A stretch of DNA of 64,000 nucleotides from Lepraria neglecta (Eukaryota; Ascomycota; Lecanoromycetes; Lecanorales; Stereocaulaceae), in contig CM065648.1 of assembly GCA_033220425.1 (NCBI GenBank), forward strand, positions 3,472,001-3,536,000, given 5' to 3'. The position numbers and the translations under genes are program-made. Positions 12,161 through 23,240 of the stretch are shown here, one piece after another. The number at the start of each line of letters is the position of its first letter. The first letter of the stretch is position 1. Below the pieces are notes generated by a model, which was not told where the DNA came from, ran no database searches, and saw nothing but the letters and a program-made list of their open reading frames with translations.

Positions 12161-13782
12161 ATAAGTATACGGGACACGGAAGGAAGCGTAGGAGAAAGTC
12201 ATCTTGATTAGATATAATCTAAGAGGACCGAGCCTAGAAAATTAGTGTAAGCGGTAGTAGCGGAGCGATATCGCTTACCCTCTTAGCTACTTTTATAGCT
12301 CTCCGCCTCTCTTTTCTCTTCTCCCTCCTTACTACCCTCCTCTCCTCTATCCTTCTCTCCTCCTACTCCTCTACTATAGTACCCCGAATAATATTACTCC
12401 GAGGTTAGCTTGCAGGTAGCTATATAACTTAGTATATAGCCGTAGTATACGATACGCTGGAGCTTACCTCTTCCTCTACCTCTTCTTCTTCCTCTATCTC
12501 CTCTTCTTCCTCTACCTCCTCTTTATTATCCTCTCTACTTTCCCTAAACCCCTTCTATTCCTCTTCCTCTTCCTCTTCTTCCTTATTACTCTCCTCCTCT
12601 ACTATACTTACCTCTATACTTATAATATATAACCCTTCTACCTTATCCTAGAAAAAATCAGTCGGTATATATATAGCGTATAAGGTATATAAGCGGAGTT
12701 AAGGAAAGTAGTATAATAGAAGGATAGAGAAGGAAAGAATAGAATATAGCTTACCTCCTACGGCGAGTTAGCGGAATTAACTTATAGATTCGGATATTTT
12801 ACTAATACCCGTACCCTCCCCTCCAGGTCAGCTACCTACTAAGCCGACCGATTACCCGACGTAGCGGGGGTTATACTATAGTCCTTATACTACTAGGTAA
12901 CCTGCCGAAGTAGGTCTCTAATACGCTAGACTAACGGGCGTGACACGCCCGCCGCCGCTATACTACCAGCCGACTTAGTAGTAAGTGCCCGGACCTCTAT
13001 CCTAAACTCTAGTAGTATCTTTAATATTAGCGGGACGCAAGTAGAATATTAAGTAATACCTATACTATAATATAACGGTTTACTCTATATTATACCCCCT
13101 TATACCGAGTATAAGGAGGTACTAGCCTATAGTAGTACTAGACTTATACCCGAAGGCACGGCCTATACGGAAGGTCTACTACTACGAATATTAGTAGCGC
13201 CCCGATAACGGAGCTCTTATATATTAAATTATACTTACTTCTACTACTACTACTATTATTAACTATTAAACTATTAATATTATTTTACGGCGACTCCGCG
13301 ATAGCTCTACTTACTTAGGAATCGAGAGTCGTTATAACAAGATAATCTATTATTAATTAGATTCTATACCTACTAAAGGAATATTAGATTATAGGGTATA
13401 TACTATAAGTAGTAGGAGTTATAAAAGAAGAAAGTAAAAGGGGAATCCGCAGGGTTTTAATATGGCGATAGCGGTTAGCTAGTACTATATAAGATTTACT
13501 TTAAAATAAATTTACCTTATAATTTTATTATAGCGATAGCGGTTAGCTAATATTACACAATATTCACTTCGAAATAAATTTACCTTGCAATTTCGTTATT
13601 TTAATAGTAGATATACTTATATTATCTCGGAGCTATATAAAGTAGGGACTCTTTTCCCTCCTTTTTCCTATTAGGTTTTAGAAGGTTTTTAATAAGCTCT
13701 ACCTACTAACTATTAAGCCTCTCTACTATATATACGCCGTGAAGGCGCGCCGCTATAGCTTTATACTAGAGGGCTAGTACTT

Positions 13783-13797
13783 AAGAAGGGAGATAAT
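13783..13797 (+). other. Polypurine tract before the 3' LTR of E1-B
   Basis: AAGAAGGGAGATAAT directly abuts the LTR start. The same tract (GGGGGG in the core) sits at the inner edge of the E1-C left LTR on the minus strand (18842-18856). Primer for plus-strand DNA synthesis. Confidence 0.75.
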
Positions 13798-14248
13798 TAT
13801 AATACTAACTATTATATTAGAAGGGTCTATCTTATTAGTAAAGTTATTCTAATATCTCCTAGTATACAGGGCGCCGGAGTAGGTCGGGATAATATTCGAC
13901 CGACTTGGTAGACGTTAGGAGCTAGGCTCTTAGTAGTACGTTAGCTACCTGATAGCGGCTATACGTTACCCGTAGAGAGAAGCTTAAGGAGCGGTCTATC
14001 TACTTCTTTCCTAAGGATCCTTAGTAATTAGTTCTAATATAGAATCACCTATACTATACTAGTAATATAACCACTTCACGTCTTTGAATACCTTTATATA
14101 TAGTAGCGTAGTAATAGCGAGAAGCTAAGCCGTAGTCCAATATCGTAGCGCTAGCGGGACGCAGTTCCTAGAGCGCAGTAACGGTTCGCTAGCGAGGAGT
14201 CTATCTCACGGAACGATAACGGCCCGCTAACGGGGAGTATACCTTATA
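13798..14248 (+). repeat. 3' LTR of E1-B
   Basis: A 451-bp LTR in direct orientation with the 5' LTR. Differences between the two are mainly C/T and A/G transitions, consistent with RIP after insertion. It is followed by the TSD copy GCGAT. Confidence 0.92.
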
Positions 14249-14661
14249 GCGATAGTCCTGTTAGAACCCTCGATTCTAATACTATTTTACTTCTATATTA
14301 TTCTCGTTGTCTAGTTCTTCTATATATTTCTTTAGGAACGAATCTATCTATTTCTAGACTCTTCTATATAGGTAAGTAATAGCGAAGGTAGGGTATTATT
14401 ATATAGGTATAAATTCTCTTTAGAACGCTAGATATAATAATATCTAGGATAGCTATTCCTCGAGCTTACTTCTTTCTTCGTAATATAAGTCGGGTTAGGC
14501 TATCTTAATATACCTACTAAGTCCTTTATTAACTATTGGACGTCGCTATCCGCTTCCTCCTCCTAAGGAGCTTAGGGTAATAGCCCTAGGGTCTCTTAGT
14601 ATAGCACTCATCCTTGAGGGTACTTAAAGTATTACGAATACGTTGCGTGCTAGTATCGTAT
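14249..14661 (-). mobile_element. E2-4: internally deleted E2 element (LTR-gag stub-LTR), split by later insertions
   Basis: On the minus strand this reads: the last 28 bases of an E2 5' LTR (14661-14634), a 352-bp leader/gag stub (14633-14282) matching the start of E2-2 gag near 15170-15500, then directly the start of a 3' LTR (14281-14249, continuing at 9374-9246). The rest of the 5' LTR is 36209-35827. All pol and most of gag are missing, so this is a miniature deletion derivative of E2. It is the oldest layer of the stack, carrying E2-1, E1-B and E2-2. Confidence 0.78.
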
Positions 14662-15169
14662 TGTTACGATTAGGAAATATAATTAGGGATACGCTTATAG
14701 AGCGTAGCGCCCGTTATAGTTCGAGTCGACGAGTCGGTATCCGACTCGAATAGACCCTGAAGGCTTAATATATTAAGCGATAAGCGTAGTAGTCGTAATA
14801 AGCGCAGATGCGATTAGTACGATCAGCGCGATTAGGAAGGCTTAGTATATTAAGCGATAAGCGTAGTAGTCGCAATAAGCGCAGATACGATTAGTACGAT
14901 CAGTGCGATCAAGAATACTTGGTATGGATTTCGTATATCTATATATACGGAGTACTACTTACTATTTAGAGTATCGTACTTAATTTACTATTCAATTATT
15001 TACTATATATAATAGATCTCTTAGGCTAGGCACTAAATATATATTATCTAATTATATACTAGACCCGCTTAGTATTACTTAAAGCCTACTTTATCTCTTA
15101 TATAGTAATACCGCTATCCCTATTAAGAATTAATCTATATATAAAGATCGATACGTATAGTTTATAATA
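14662..15169 (+). repeat. 5' LTR of E2-2
   Basis: TGTTACGATT...TTTATAATA. It contains a tandem pair of about 76-bp units (from about 14762 to 14915) that is single in the E2-3 LTR and explains the length difference between family members. Confidence 0.88.
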
Positions 15170-18100
15170 CTTTAAGTACCCTTAGGATAAGTAATATACT
15201 AAGAGACCCTAGGGCTAATATTCTAAGCTCCTTAGAAGGGAGCGGATAATAATAATAGAGACGCCCGACTATTAATAAAGGAACTAGTAGATATATTAAG
15301 ATAGCCTAGCTCGATTTATACTATAGAGAAAGAGATAAGCTTAAGGGATAGCTATCTTAGATTAGTTTATACCTAGCTTTTTAGAGGGACTATATACCTA
15401 CTTAGCGATATCTAACCTTCGCTATTACTTATTTACGTAGAAGAGTCTAGAAGTAGGTCGATCTATTTCTAAAGAAGTATATAGAAGAACTAGAAGACAA
15501 CGATAATATAGAAATCAAGTAGTAGATAGAGAGTATAGCTATATTTAGACTCGAAATCTACCGTATATTCGAACCGTCTAATAAAGTTAATATAGTAATA
15601 TAAACTATCTAGTACTTAACTTAGAAGAAGTCTATATTAGAGTATTCGACTTAGTTTTAATAGTATATAGCGAAGACTAACTAGGATAATAATATATTAA
15701 TAACTATATACCGAAGAGGTCTAAAGGATAACGTTAAGGACGAACTTATAAGGTTAGGGATTATTTTAGATACCCTTAATAAACTAATTAAAGAAGTAAT
15801 CGAAATTAATAATAAGCTATTTAAAAGGACTATAGAGAAAAGATATAATAGAGGAGTCGATAGAATAGAATACTCGAGCTTTTTTACTAAATCGAAGAGC
15901 TATTACCTAGGATATAAAGAATACGACCCTTATAGACTAGTACTAATAGAACTAGATTTTACGGAGAAGAAAGGTAAATAGGCCTTTAGAGGGCTAGCTA
16001 GGGGCAAGAAGTAGTAAGGGGGCAGAAAGAAAATACTCACGTGTTATAGCTATAGTAAACCGAGCTACTTCGCTAGAGACTATAAGTTAAAAAATATAGT
16101 ATATCGATAGTAGCTAAACGTACTAGAAAAGGTACGAGACTAGGATAGTAATTCTAGTAGAATCTTACTAATATAGAACGAAGTCTACGGTTATTAACTA
16201 GATAGGGAATCTAACTTAGGAGACGAGGAGTTCTCCGACGATAGCTTTACGAATAGAGCTAATACTCGGATAGGAAAGCTATATATTAGGGATAGTAGTA
16301 ATACTTAGGGAAAGTAATCTAAGAAGGATTAGAATAAGGAAGAATCGGAATAGGAGGTTATAATTAAAAGGAAAGAACTACCGGTAGTACTCGAACCTAG
16401 ATCTACTATATCTAAGGAGAGATAGGAATACTTAGAGGAAGAAAGGCTAAAAGAATTCTAGAATAATTTTAGTATCTTAGACTTTAGGAGTAACTACTAT
16501 TACCCTAAATATAAGGAAGTCTACTAGAGATAGTATATAGAGAATAGTTATAACTATTATAGAATTGACCGTAGAAAGGAACTAGGAGTTCTAATAAAAT
16601 CATCCTATAGTAATTACTAGTACTATAAGTATAAGGATAATAGGTATCCTTAGTACTTAGTAAGAAAATAATAACTAAGTTACTTTCTACGTAAGAAGGA
16701 CAAAGAAGAGGCTTACTATTAAAACTAAATAAGATATTAGAGTCTAGAAGTAAACTAATACTATCTATAGTAATAGTACGTATATTTGCACGACGACTAT
16801 AAGAAATACAAGTTTAAGAAATAACTTATAGAATTCCTCCCTATATAGGGAAAAGAGTAATCCTTTATAGTAGGGGTAGCTATAAGGAGATCAATATATT
16901 AACCCCTAAATAATATCTATATTCCGCGCAATACGATATATATATAAAGATACTAGTAATTATTAACGGATAGCGGACCGTTGCGATAATAGATTCTAGA
17001 GCTACTAGAAACTTTATCTTACGAGACTTAGTATAAATAACTAGAATACTAACTTAGAAGAAGTTATAGTAGTATAACCTTTAGATAGCTAATAGGTTAA
17101 TACTATTAATAGGAAAGGTAGACGAAGAGATACTTTCGTTACCTATTATAATTTAGCGCTACTATAAGGAGATTACCTTTAATATTATTAGGATAGCTAC
17201 TTATTATATAATTTTAGGAATACCTTAGTTAAAGAAGTATAACCTAATAATTAATTAGGCTCGAGGAGTACTCAAGATAGATTAATCCGGTAATATTACT
17301 AGGATTATATCTATATATTAGTAGCGTTTAATAGTAGATAAGAAGTCGAACCGAAGACTAGTCGAGGTATATATTACCTTAGCTTCGTATAAGGACGGTA
17401 CTAAGAGGTAGTCTAACTCTATAGTTACTAGTAAAGGTTAGCGGGATAATAAAGTAAGAGTTAGGGGAGGAACTAATATACTCTCTATCCCTTAGGAGTA
17501 TAGTAAGTAGATATACTTATTCGAGGAAGAGACGAATATAGAAGTATTACCTAGGTACTAGCTATAGGATTATAAGATCGAACTCGAACCTAGTAAATAG
17601 CCGATATTTGGACCTATTTACGTATTATTAGAAAAGGAACTTAAAGTACTTCGCGGGTATATTAATAAGAACCTTAAAAAGGGATTTATTTAGGAATCTA
17701 AATTACTAGTAGATTATCCTATCCTCTTTGTACTAAAGAAGGATAGAAGCTTAAGACTATATATTAACTATTGAAAGTTAAACGATATTACTATCAAAAA
17801 TAGATATCTATTACTAAATATAGGAGAGCTATAGGATTGGCTCGGTAAAGTAAAGATATTTACTAAACTGGATCTTAGAGGTATATATAACTTAATTCGG
17901 ATAAAAGAAGGCGAAGAATAGAAAACTACCTTCCGAACAAGATATAGCTATTATAAGTATTTAGTAATACTATTTAGACTTACTAACGTACTAGTAACCT
18001 ACTAAGTACTTATTAATAATATTATATAAGTATATTTAGATCGAATAGCGATAGCGTACCTTAATAATATACTAATTTATTCTAAGAATAAGAAAGAGTA

Positions 18101-18389
18101 TATCGAGTATATATAGGATATCCTTAGATACCTATTATAAGCGAAACTTCTTCTTAAACTAGAAAAGTACGAATTTTATCGAGAATTAGTAGAATTTCTA
18201 GGATTTATAGTTAGTATAAAAGGTATTAGTATAAGCCTAGAAAAGATCAAGGCTATCGCTAAATAGCCTATACTATAGGATATTAAAGTAGTATAAAGTT
18301 TTTTAGGATTCGCTAACTTTAATAGGAAGTTTATAGAGGGCTACTTAAAGAAAGTACTACCTCTAATAGATATTACGAAGAAGGATATT
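15170..18389 (+). pseudogene. gag and 5' half of pol of E2-2
   Basis: The gag zinc knuckle near 16040-16090 reads YSYSKPSYFARDYK (ancestral CCHC). Protease DSRATRNF lies near 16990-17020. RT spans about 17640-18100 with FTKLDLRGIYNLIRI and a mutated YLNNILIYS in place of YLDD. The frame stops at ...DITKKDI, where E1-C was inserted, and resumes at 32807. Inactivated by stops throughout. Confidence 0.85.
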
Positions 18390-18841
18390 TGTAAGGTATA
18401 CTCCCCGTTAGCGGGCCGTTATCGCTCCGTGAACTAGGCTCCTCGCTAGCGAACCGTTACTACGCCCTAGGATCTGCGTCCCGCGGGCGCTACGATATCG
18501 GACTACGGCTCAGCTCTTCGCTAGCGTTATACTACTATATATAAAGGTATTCAAAGACGTGAAGTAGTTATATTACTAGTATAGTATAGATAGTTCTATA
18601 TTAGAACTAATTACTAAGGATCCTTAGGAAAGAAGTAGGTAGACCGCTCCTTAAGCTTCTTCCTACGGGTAATATATAGCCGCTATTAGGCAGCTAGCGT
18701 ACTACTAAGAACCTAGCTCCTAATAGCTACCAAGTCGGTCGAATATTATTCCGATCTATACTAGCGCTCCGCGTACTAAGAGATATTAGAATAGCTTTAC
18801 TAATAAGGTAGACCCCTTCTAATATAATAGTTAGTATTATA
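18390..18841 (-). repeat. 3' LTR of E1-C
   Basis: A 452-bp LTR whose outer end reads TGTAAGG with TG intact on the plus strand. The inner edge carries the C-rich complement of the polypurine tract (18842-18856). Confidence 0.92.
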
Positions 18842-18856
18842 ATTATCTCCCCCCTT

Positions 18857-21107
18857 AAGTACTAGCCCTCTAGTATAAACCTGTAGCGGCGCGTATTCGT
18901 AGCGTATACCGATAGTAGGGCTAGATAGTTATATATAGAGCTTATTAAAAACCTTCTAAAACCCGATAGGAAAAAGGAGGGAAAAGAGTCTCTACTTTAT
19001 ATAAGCTCCGAAATAATATAAGTATATTTACTATCGTAGTAATAAGATTATAAGGTAAATTTATTTTAAAGTAAATCTTATATAATACTAGCTAACTACC
19101 GTCGTAATATTAAAAACCCTATAGATTCCCCTTTCACTTTCTTCCTTTATAACTCCTACTACTTATAGTATATACCCTATAATCTAATACTCCTTTAGTA
19201 GGTATAGACTCTAATTAATAATAGATTATCTCGTTATAATAATTTTTAATTCCTAAGTAAGTAGAGCTATTACAGAGTCGTTATAGAATAATATTAATAT
19301 CTTAATAGTTAATAATAGTAGTAGTAGTAGAAGTAAGTATAATTTAATATATAAGAGCCCCGCTATCGGGGTACTACTAATATTCGCAGTAGCGGACCTC
19401 CCGTATAGGCCGTACCTTCGGGTATAAGTCTAGTACTACTATAGGCTAGTACCTCCTTATACTTAGTATAAGGGGGTATAATATAGAGTAAATTATTATA
19501 TTATAGTATAGGTATTACTTAATATTCTACCTACGTTCCGCTAATATTAAAGATACTACTAGAGTTTAGGGTAGAGGCCTAGGTACTCTCCGCCGAGTCA
19601 GCCGGTAGTATAGTAGTAGCGGGCGTATTATACCCGTTAGTCCAACGTATTAGGGACCTACTTTAGTAGGTTACCTAGTAGCGTAAGGACTATAGTATAA
19701 CCCCTACCACGTTAGCTATTAGTCGGCTCAGTAGATAGCTAACCTGGAGGGGAGGGTATAGGTATTAGTAAGAATTCCGAATCTATAAGTTAACTCCGCT
19801 AACTCGCCGTAGGAGGTAAGTTATATCCTATTCTTTCCTTCTCTATCCTTCTATTATACCGCTTTTCTTAACTCCGCTTATACGCCTTATATACTATATA
19901 TATACTAACTAATTTCTTCTAGGATAAGGTAGAAGGGCTATATATTATAAGTATAGAGGTAAGTATAATAGAGGAGAGTAAAGAGGAGGAAGAGAAGAGT
20001 AAAGAGGAAGAGAAAGAGGAAGAGGAAGAGGAAGAGGAAGAGGAAGAGGAAGAGAAAGAGGAAGAGGAAGAGGAAGAGGAAGAGGAAGAGGAAGAGGAAG
20101 AGGAAGAGGAAGAGGAAGAGGAAGAGGAAGAGGAAGAGGAAGAGGAAGAGGAAGAGGAAGAGGAAGAGGAAGAGGAAGAGAAAGAGGAAGAGGAAGAGGA
20201 AGAGGAAGAGGAAGAGGAAGAGGAAGAGGAAGAGGAAGAGGAAGAGGAAGAGGAAGAGGAAGAGGAAGAGGAAGAGGAAGAGGAAGAGGAAGAGGAAGAG
20301 GAAGAGGAAGAGGAAGAGGAAGAGGAAGAGGAAGAGGAAGAGGAAGAGGAAGAGGAAGAGGAAGAGGAAGAGGAAGAGGAAGAGGAAGAGGAAGAGGAAG
20401 AGGAAGAGGAAGAGGAAGAGGAAGAGGAAGAGGAAGAGGAAGAGGAAGAGGAAGAGGAAGAGGAAGAGGAAGAGGAAGAGGAAGAGGAAGAGGAAGAGGA
20501 AGAGGAAGAGGAAGAGGAAGAGGAAGAGGAAGAGGAAGAGGAAGAGGAAGAGGAAGAGGAAGAGGAAGAGGAAGAGGAAGAGGAAGAGGAAGAGGAAGAG
20601 GAAGAGGAAGAGGAAGAGGAAGAGAAAAAGGAAGAGGAAGAGGAGTAGAAGGGGTTTAGGGAAAGTAGGGAGGATAATAAAGAGGAGGTAGAGGAAGAAG
20701 AGGAGGTAGAGGAAGAGGAGGTAAGCTCTAGTACACCGCCTATTACCGCTATATACTAAGTTATATAGCTACCTATAAGCTAACCTCGGAGCGACGTCGT
20801 TTAAGGTACTATATTAGAGGATCTAGAGGAGAGGAGGATAGAGGAGAGGAGGGTAAGGAGGAGAGAGAAGAGAAAAGAGAGGAGGAGAGCTATAAAAGTA
20901 GCGAAGAGAGTAAGTAATATTACTCTACTACCGCCGCTTATACTAACTTTCTAGGCTCAGTCCTCTTAGATTATATTCTTACTTTTTCCTTTTAGTATTC
21001 TAGTATTTAGTAGCTTAGTAATAGAACTATAGGGTTTTATAGTTATATTTAATTAAGATAACTTTCTCCTATACTTCCTTCCGCGTCCTATATACTCCTT
21101 ATACTTA
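18857..21107 (+). pseudogene. Antisense low-complexity region of E1-C, possible spliced accessory ORF
   Basis: Between the end of pol and the 3' LTR, E1 has about 2.2 kb with no sense-strand domain. On the opposite strand there are splice-like signals: a GTAAGT donor near 19814, a TACTAAC branch site and CTTCTAG acceptor ending near 19921, an acidic GAG/GAA-rich stretch, and GTAAGC near 20721. A homologous antisense layout occurs in E1-B (12180-13780, opposite orientation). No intact frame remains, so a protein is only inferred. Confidence 0.45.
20013..20645. repeat. Hexanucleotide microsatellite (GGAAGA)n, about 630 bp
   Basis: Nearly perfect array of about 100 copies of the purine-only unit GAGGAA, with only a few GAGAAA variants. 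The same place in E1-B (about 12450-12600) has only short CTTCCT runs. One strand has no C and the other no A, so there is no CpA target, which explains its lack of RIP decay. Confidence 0.97.
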
Positions 21108-21112
21108 TACTT

Positions 21113-21524
21113 TATTAGAACTATTGGTTCTAATAGGACTATCCTATAGGACAAGGTACTATAGATAGGACTAGCAGCTGAAGCGATGAGCGCAACGAGC
21201 GACGTGCGCTTATGGCGCTCAAGAATAATGAGCGCAATAAGCGCCGTGCGCTCATAACGCTTATAGATTGCTTGGTAGGATTTCTTATATCTATATATAC
21301 GGGGCTCTACCCACTATTTAGAATAGTATATTCAACTTGGTTAATCTTCCTGGTACTCCTTGCACTATACTTTACTAGTTATTAATATAGAACGTATTGG
21401 TTACCTATATAAAGAAGACTACTATTCTACCTGAGTGACTCCTCTCCTATAGAAGTATAAGATAAATAACACCCTACGTCAGTTATCGCACCGTTAGGTA
21501 AACGACTAGACGTAGGTTATAATA
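21113..21524 (+). repeat. 5' LTR of E2-3
   Basis: TATTAGAAC...GTTATAATA (ancestral TGTTAGAAC...GTCGTAACA). Differences from the 3' LTR are mostly C/T and G/A in CA/TG context, a direct view of RIP on a once-identical pair. Confidence 0.93.
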
Positions 21525-23240
21525 CTTTGAACACCCTAAGGGATGAGTTCTTTAACAGCTTCAGGCAGAAACCCTACCCTAAGTACCTTAACGGTTACTA
21601 GCTAGAGACGCTATACTATAGACGAAGGATCTGGAAAAAGGATCAAGGTTATAGTACTAGACCTATACTACGGAGATAGGGACAAGCTTGAGCTATAGCT
21701 TATACAAGTATAACTATACCTTCTATTCCAGGGAGACTTGCTCCTAGTAACTAGATATACTACCTTCGCTATATTATACCTACGAGGACGGGCCTAAAAG
21801 TGGGTCGAACCTTTCCTAAAGAAATATATGGAAGACGACGACGAGGATAGCGATATCAAATCTTAGATAGAGAGTATACTAAAGTTTATAGTCGAAATCC
21901 GCTATATATTCGGACCTTCTAACAAGGTAAACGTAGTAATACGTATCATTTAGTATATAAAGTAGAAGAAGTTAGCGTTAGAGTTTTCAACTTAGTTTCA
22001 AATATACGCTACTAAAATAGGCTAGGATGATAATATACTAATAATAATATATTATTAGGGCCTTAAAGATAATATTAAAGACGAGCTTATAAGATTCGGA
22101 GGAGTAATTAATACCCTAGATAGACTTATAGAAAATGCGATCGAGATTGATAATAAGTTATTCGAATAATCTATAGAGAAATAGTATAACGGAGGAGTCA
22201 GCGGAACCCGATATAAGGGATTCTTTTCGAAAACAAGGAATTACTAACAGGACTACGGGGAATATAATACTTACTATAGTATAGTACTAATAGAGATCGA
22301 CTTTGTTTAGATAGGAAAGAAGAAGGGAAACTTTAAAGGGAAAAAGCAGTATAGGGGAAAGAAAGTAATTACTTACTATAGCTATAGTAAACTAGGCTAT
22401 ATAGCTAGAGACTGCAGGTCGAAGAATATAGTATACCGACTATAGATTAATATAATAGAAGGAGGACCTCTAGATAACGAGGAAGACTCTAAAGAAATAT
22501 AGTAACCCTACGATAAAGAAGAATCTAGTTAGGATTCGGAAGACGATATCTTCGAGTTAGAATTCAATAAAGAAGTATAGAGGTATTACTATAGGGATAG
22601 TAATAGATCTCAATAATATAAGACGGATTAGGAACAGCGGAAAGCTAGTCTAGAGAAACTAGTATCGACACCCGAACCTAGATCTACTATATCCTAAATA
22701 GAAGGAAAATTACTAGAGATTAAAGAACCTTAATCGGACGAAGATAAATATAAACTCTTCGACGAAATTGAAAGTAAAGTACGAGGTATACTAAACGAGT
22801 AATTATCTATAAAACCCGGATGGGAAGAACCTATACGAGACTATCGATACGATAGGGAATATTAGTAATATAGCGAGATTCCATATACTGAATATATATT
22901 ACCCGATTGTTTACTATATAGAGAAGAAAGGGGCTGTCTAGTAAAAGAGCGCACGGTACCCCTACTTAAGAAAGCTTACTATAGAGAGATATAGTAGTAT
23001 AAGTATAAGGAAGATAGGTACTAGTAGTATCTTGCAAGTAAAAGGAAGTATTATTACTTCCTATACTTTATAGAAAAGTAGGAAAAGGAAAGAAATAACT
23101 TACTCAAAGTCTTTAAGAGAGGAGCTTATAACTAAGTACTATAGTATAGCTATCTATATAATGAATATATTCCGTATAAGGTTATAAAGGAAGTATACGG
23201 CTTCCTACTATCGCAAGGAAAAGAGTAATCCCTTATACTA
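21525..23240 (+). pseudogene. gag remnant of E2-3
   Basis: Leader and gag. A zinc knuckle near 22375-22425 (YYSYSKLGYIARDCRSK) retains one of the Cys ligands lost in the other copies. Runs of 60 or more open codons survive between stops. Confidence 0.82.

Larger units (their letters stand above)
9375..14248 (+). mobile_element. E1-B: complete but internally deleted E1 element, TSD GCGAT
   Basis: Bounded by LTRs 9375-9815 and 13798-14248 in direct orientation and flanked by GCGAT at 9370-9374 and 14249-14253. The internal part holds gag, protease and RT, then jumps from the RT (near 12080) to the integrase region, losing about 1.8 kb relative to E1-C. A second gap near 12157 removes the end of pol. 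It keeps a 1.6-kb 3' region with CTTCCT-rich sequence and a duplicated 68-bp unit (13465-13600). Nonautonomous deletion derivative. Confidence 0.93.
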
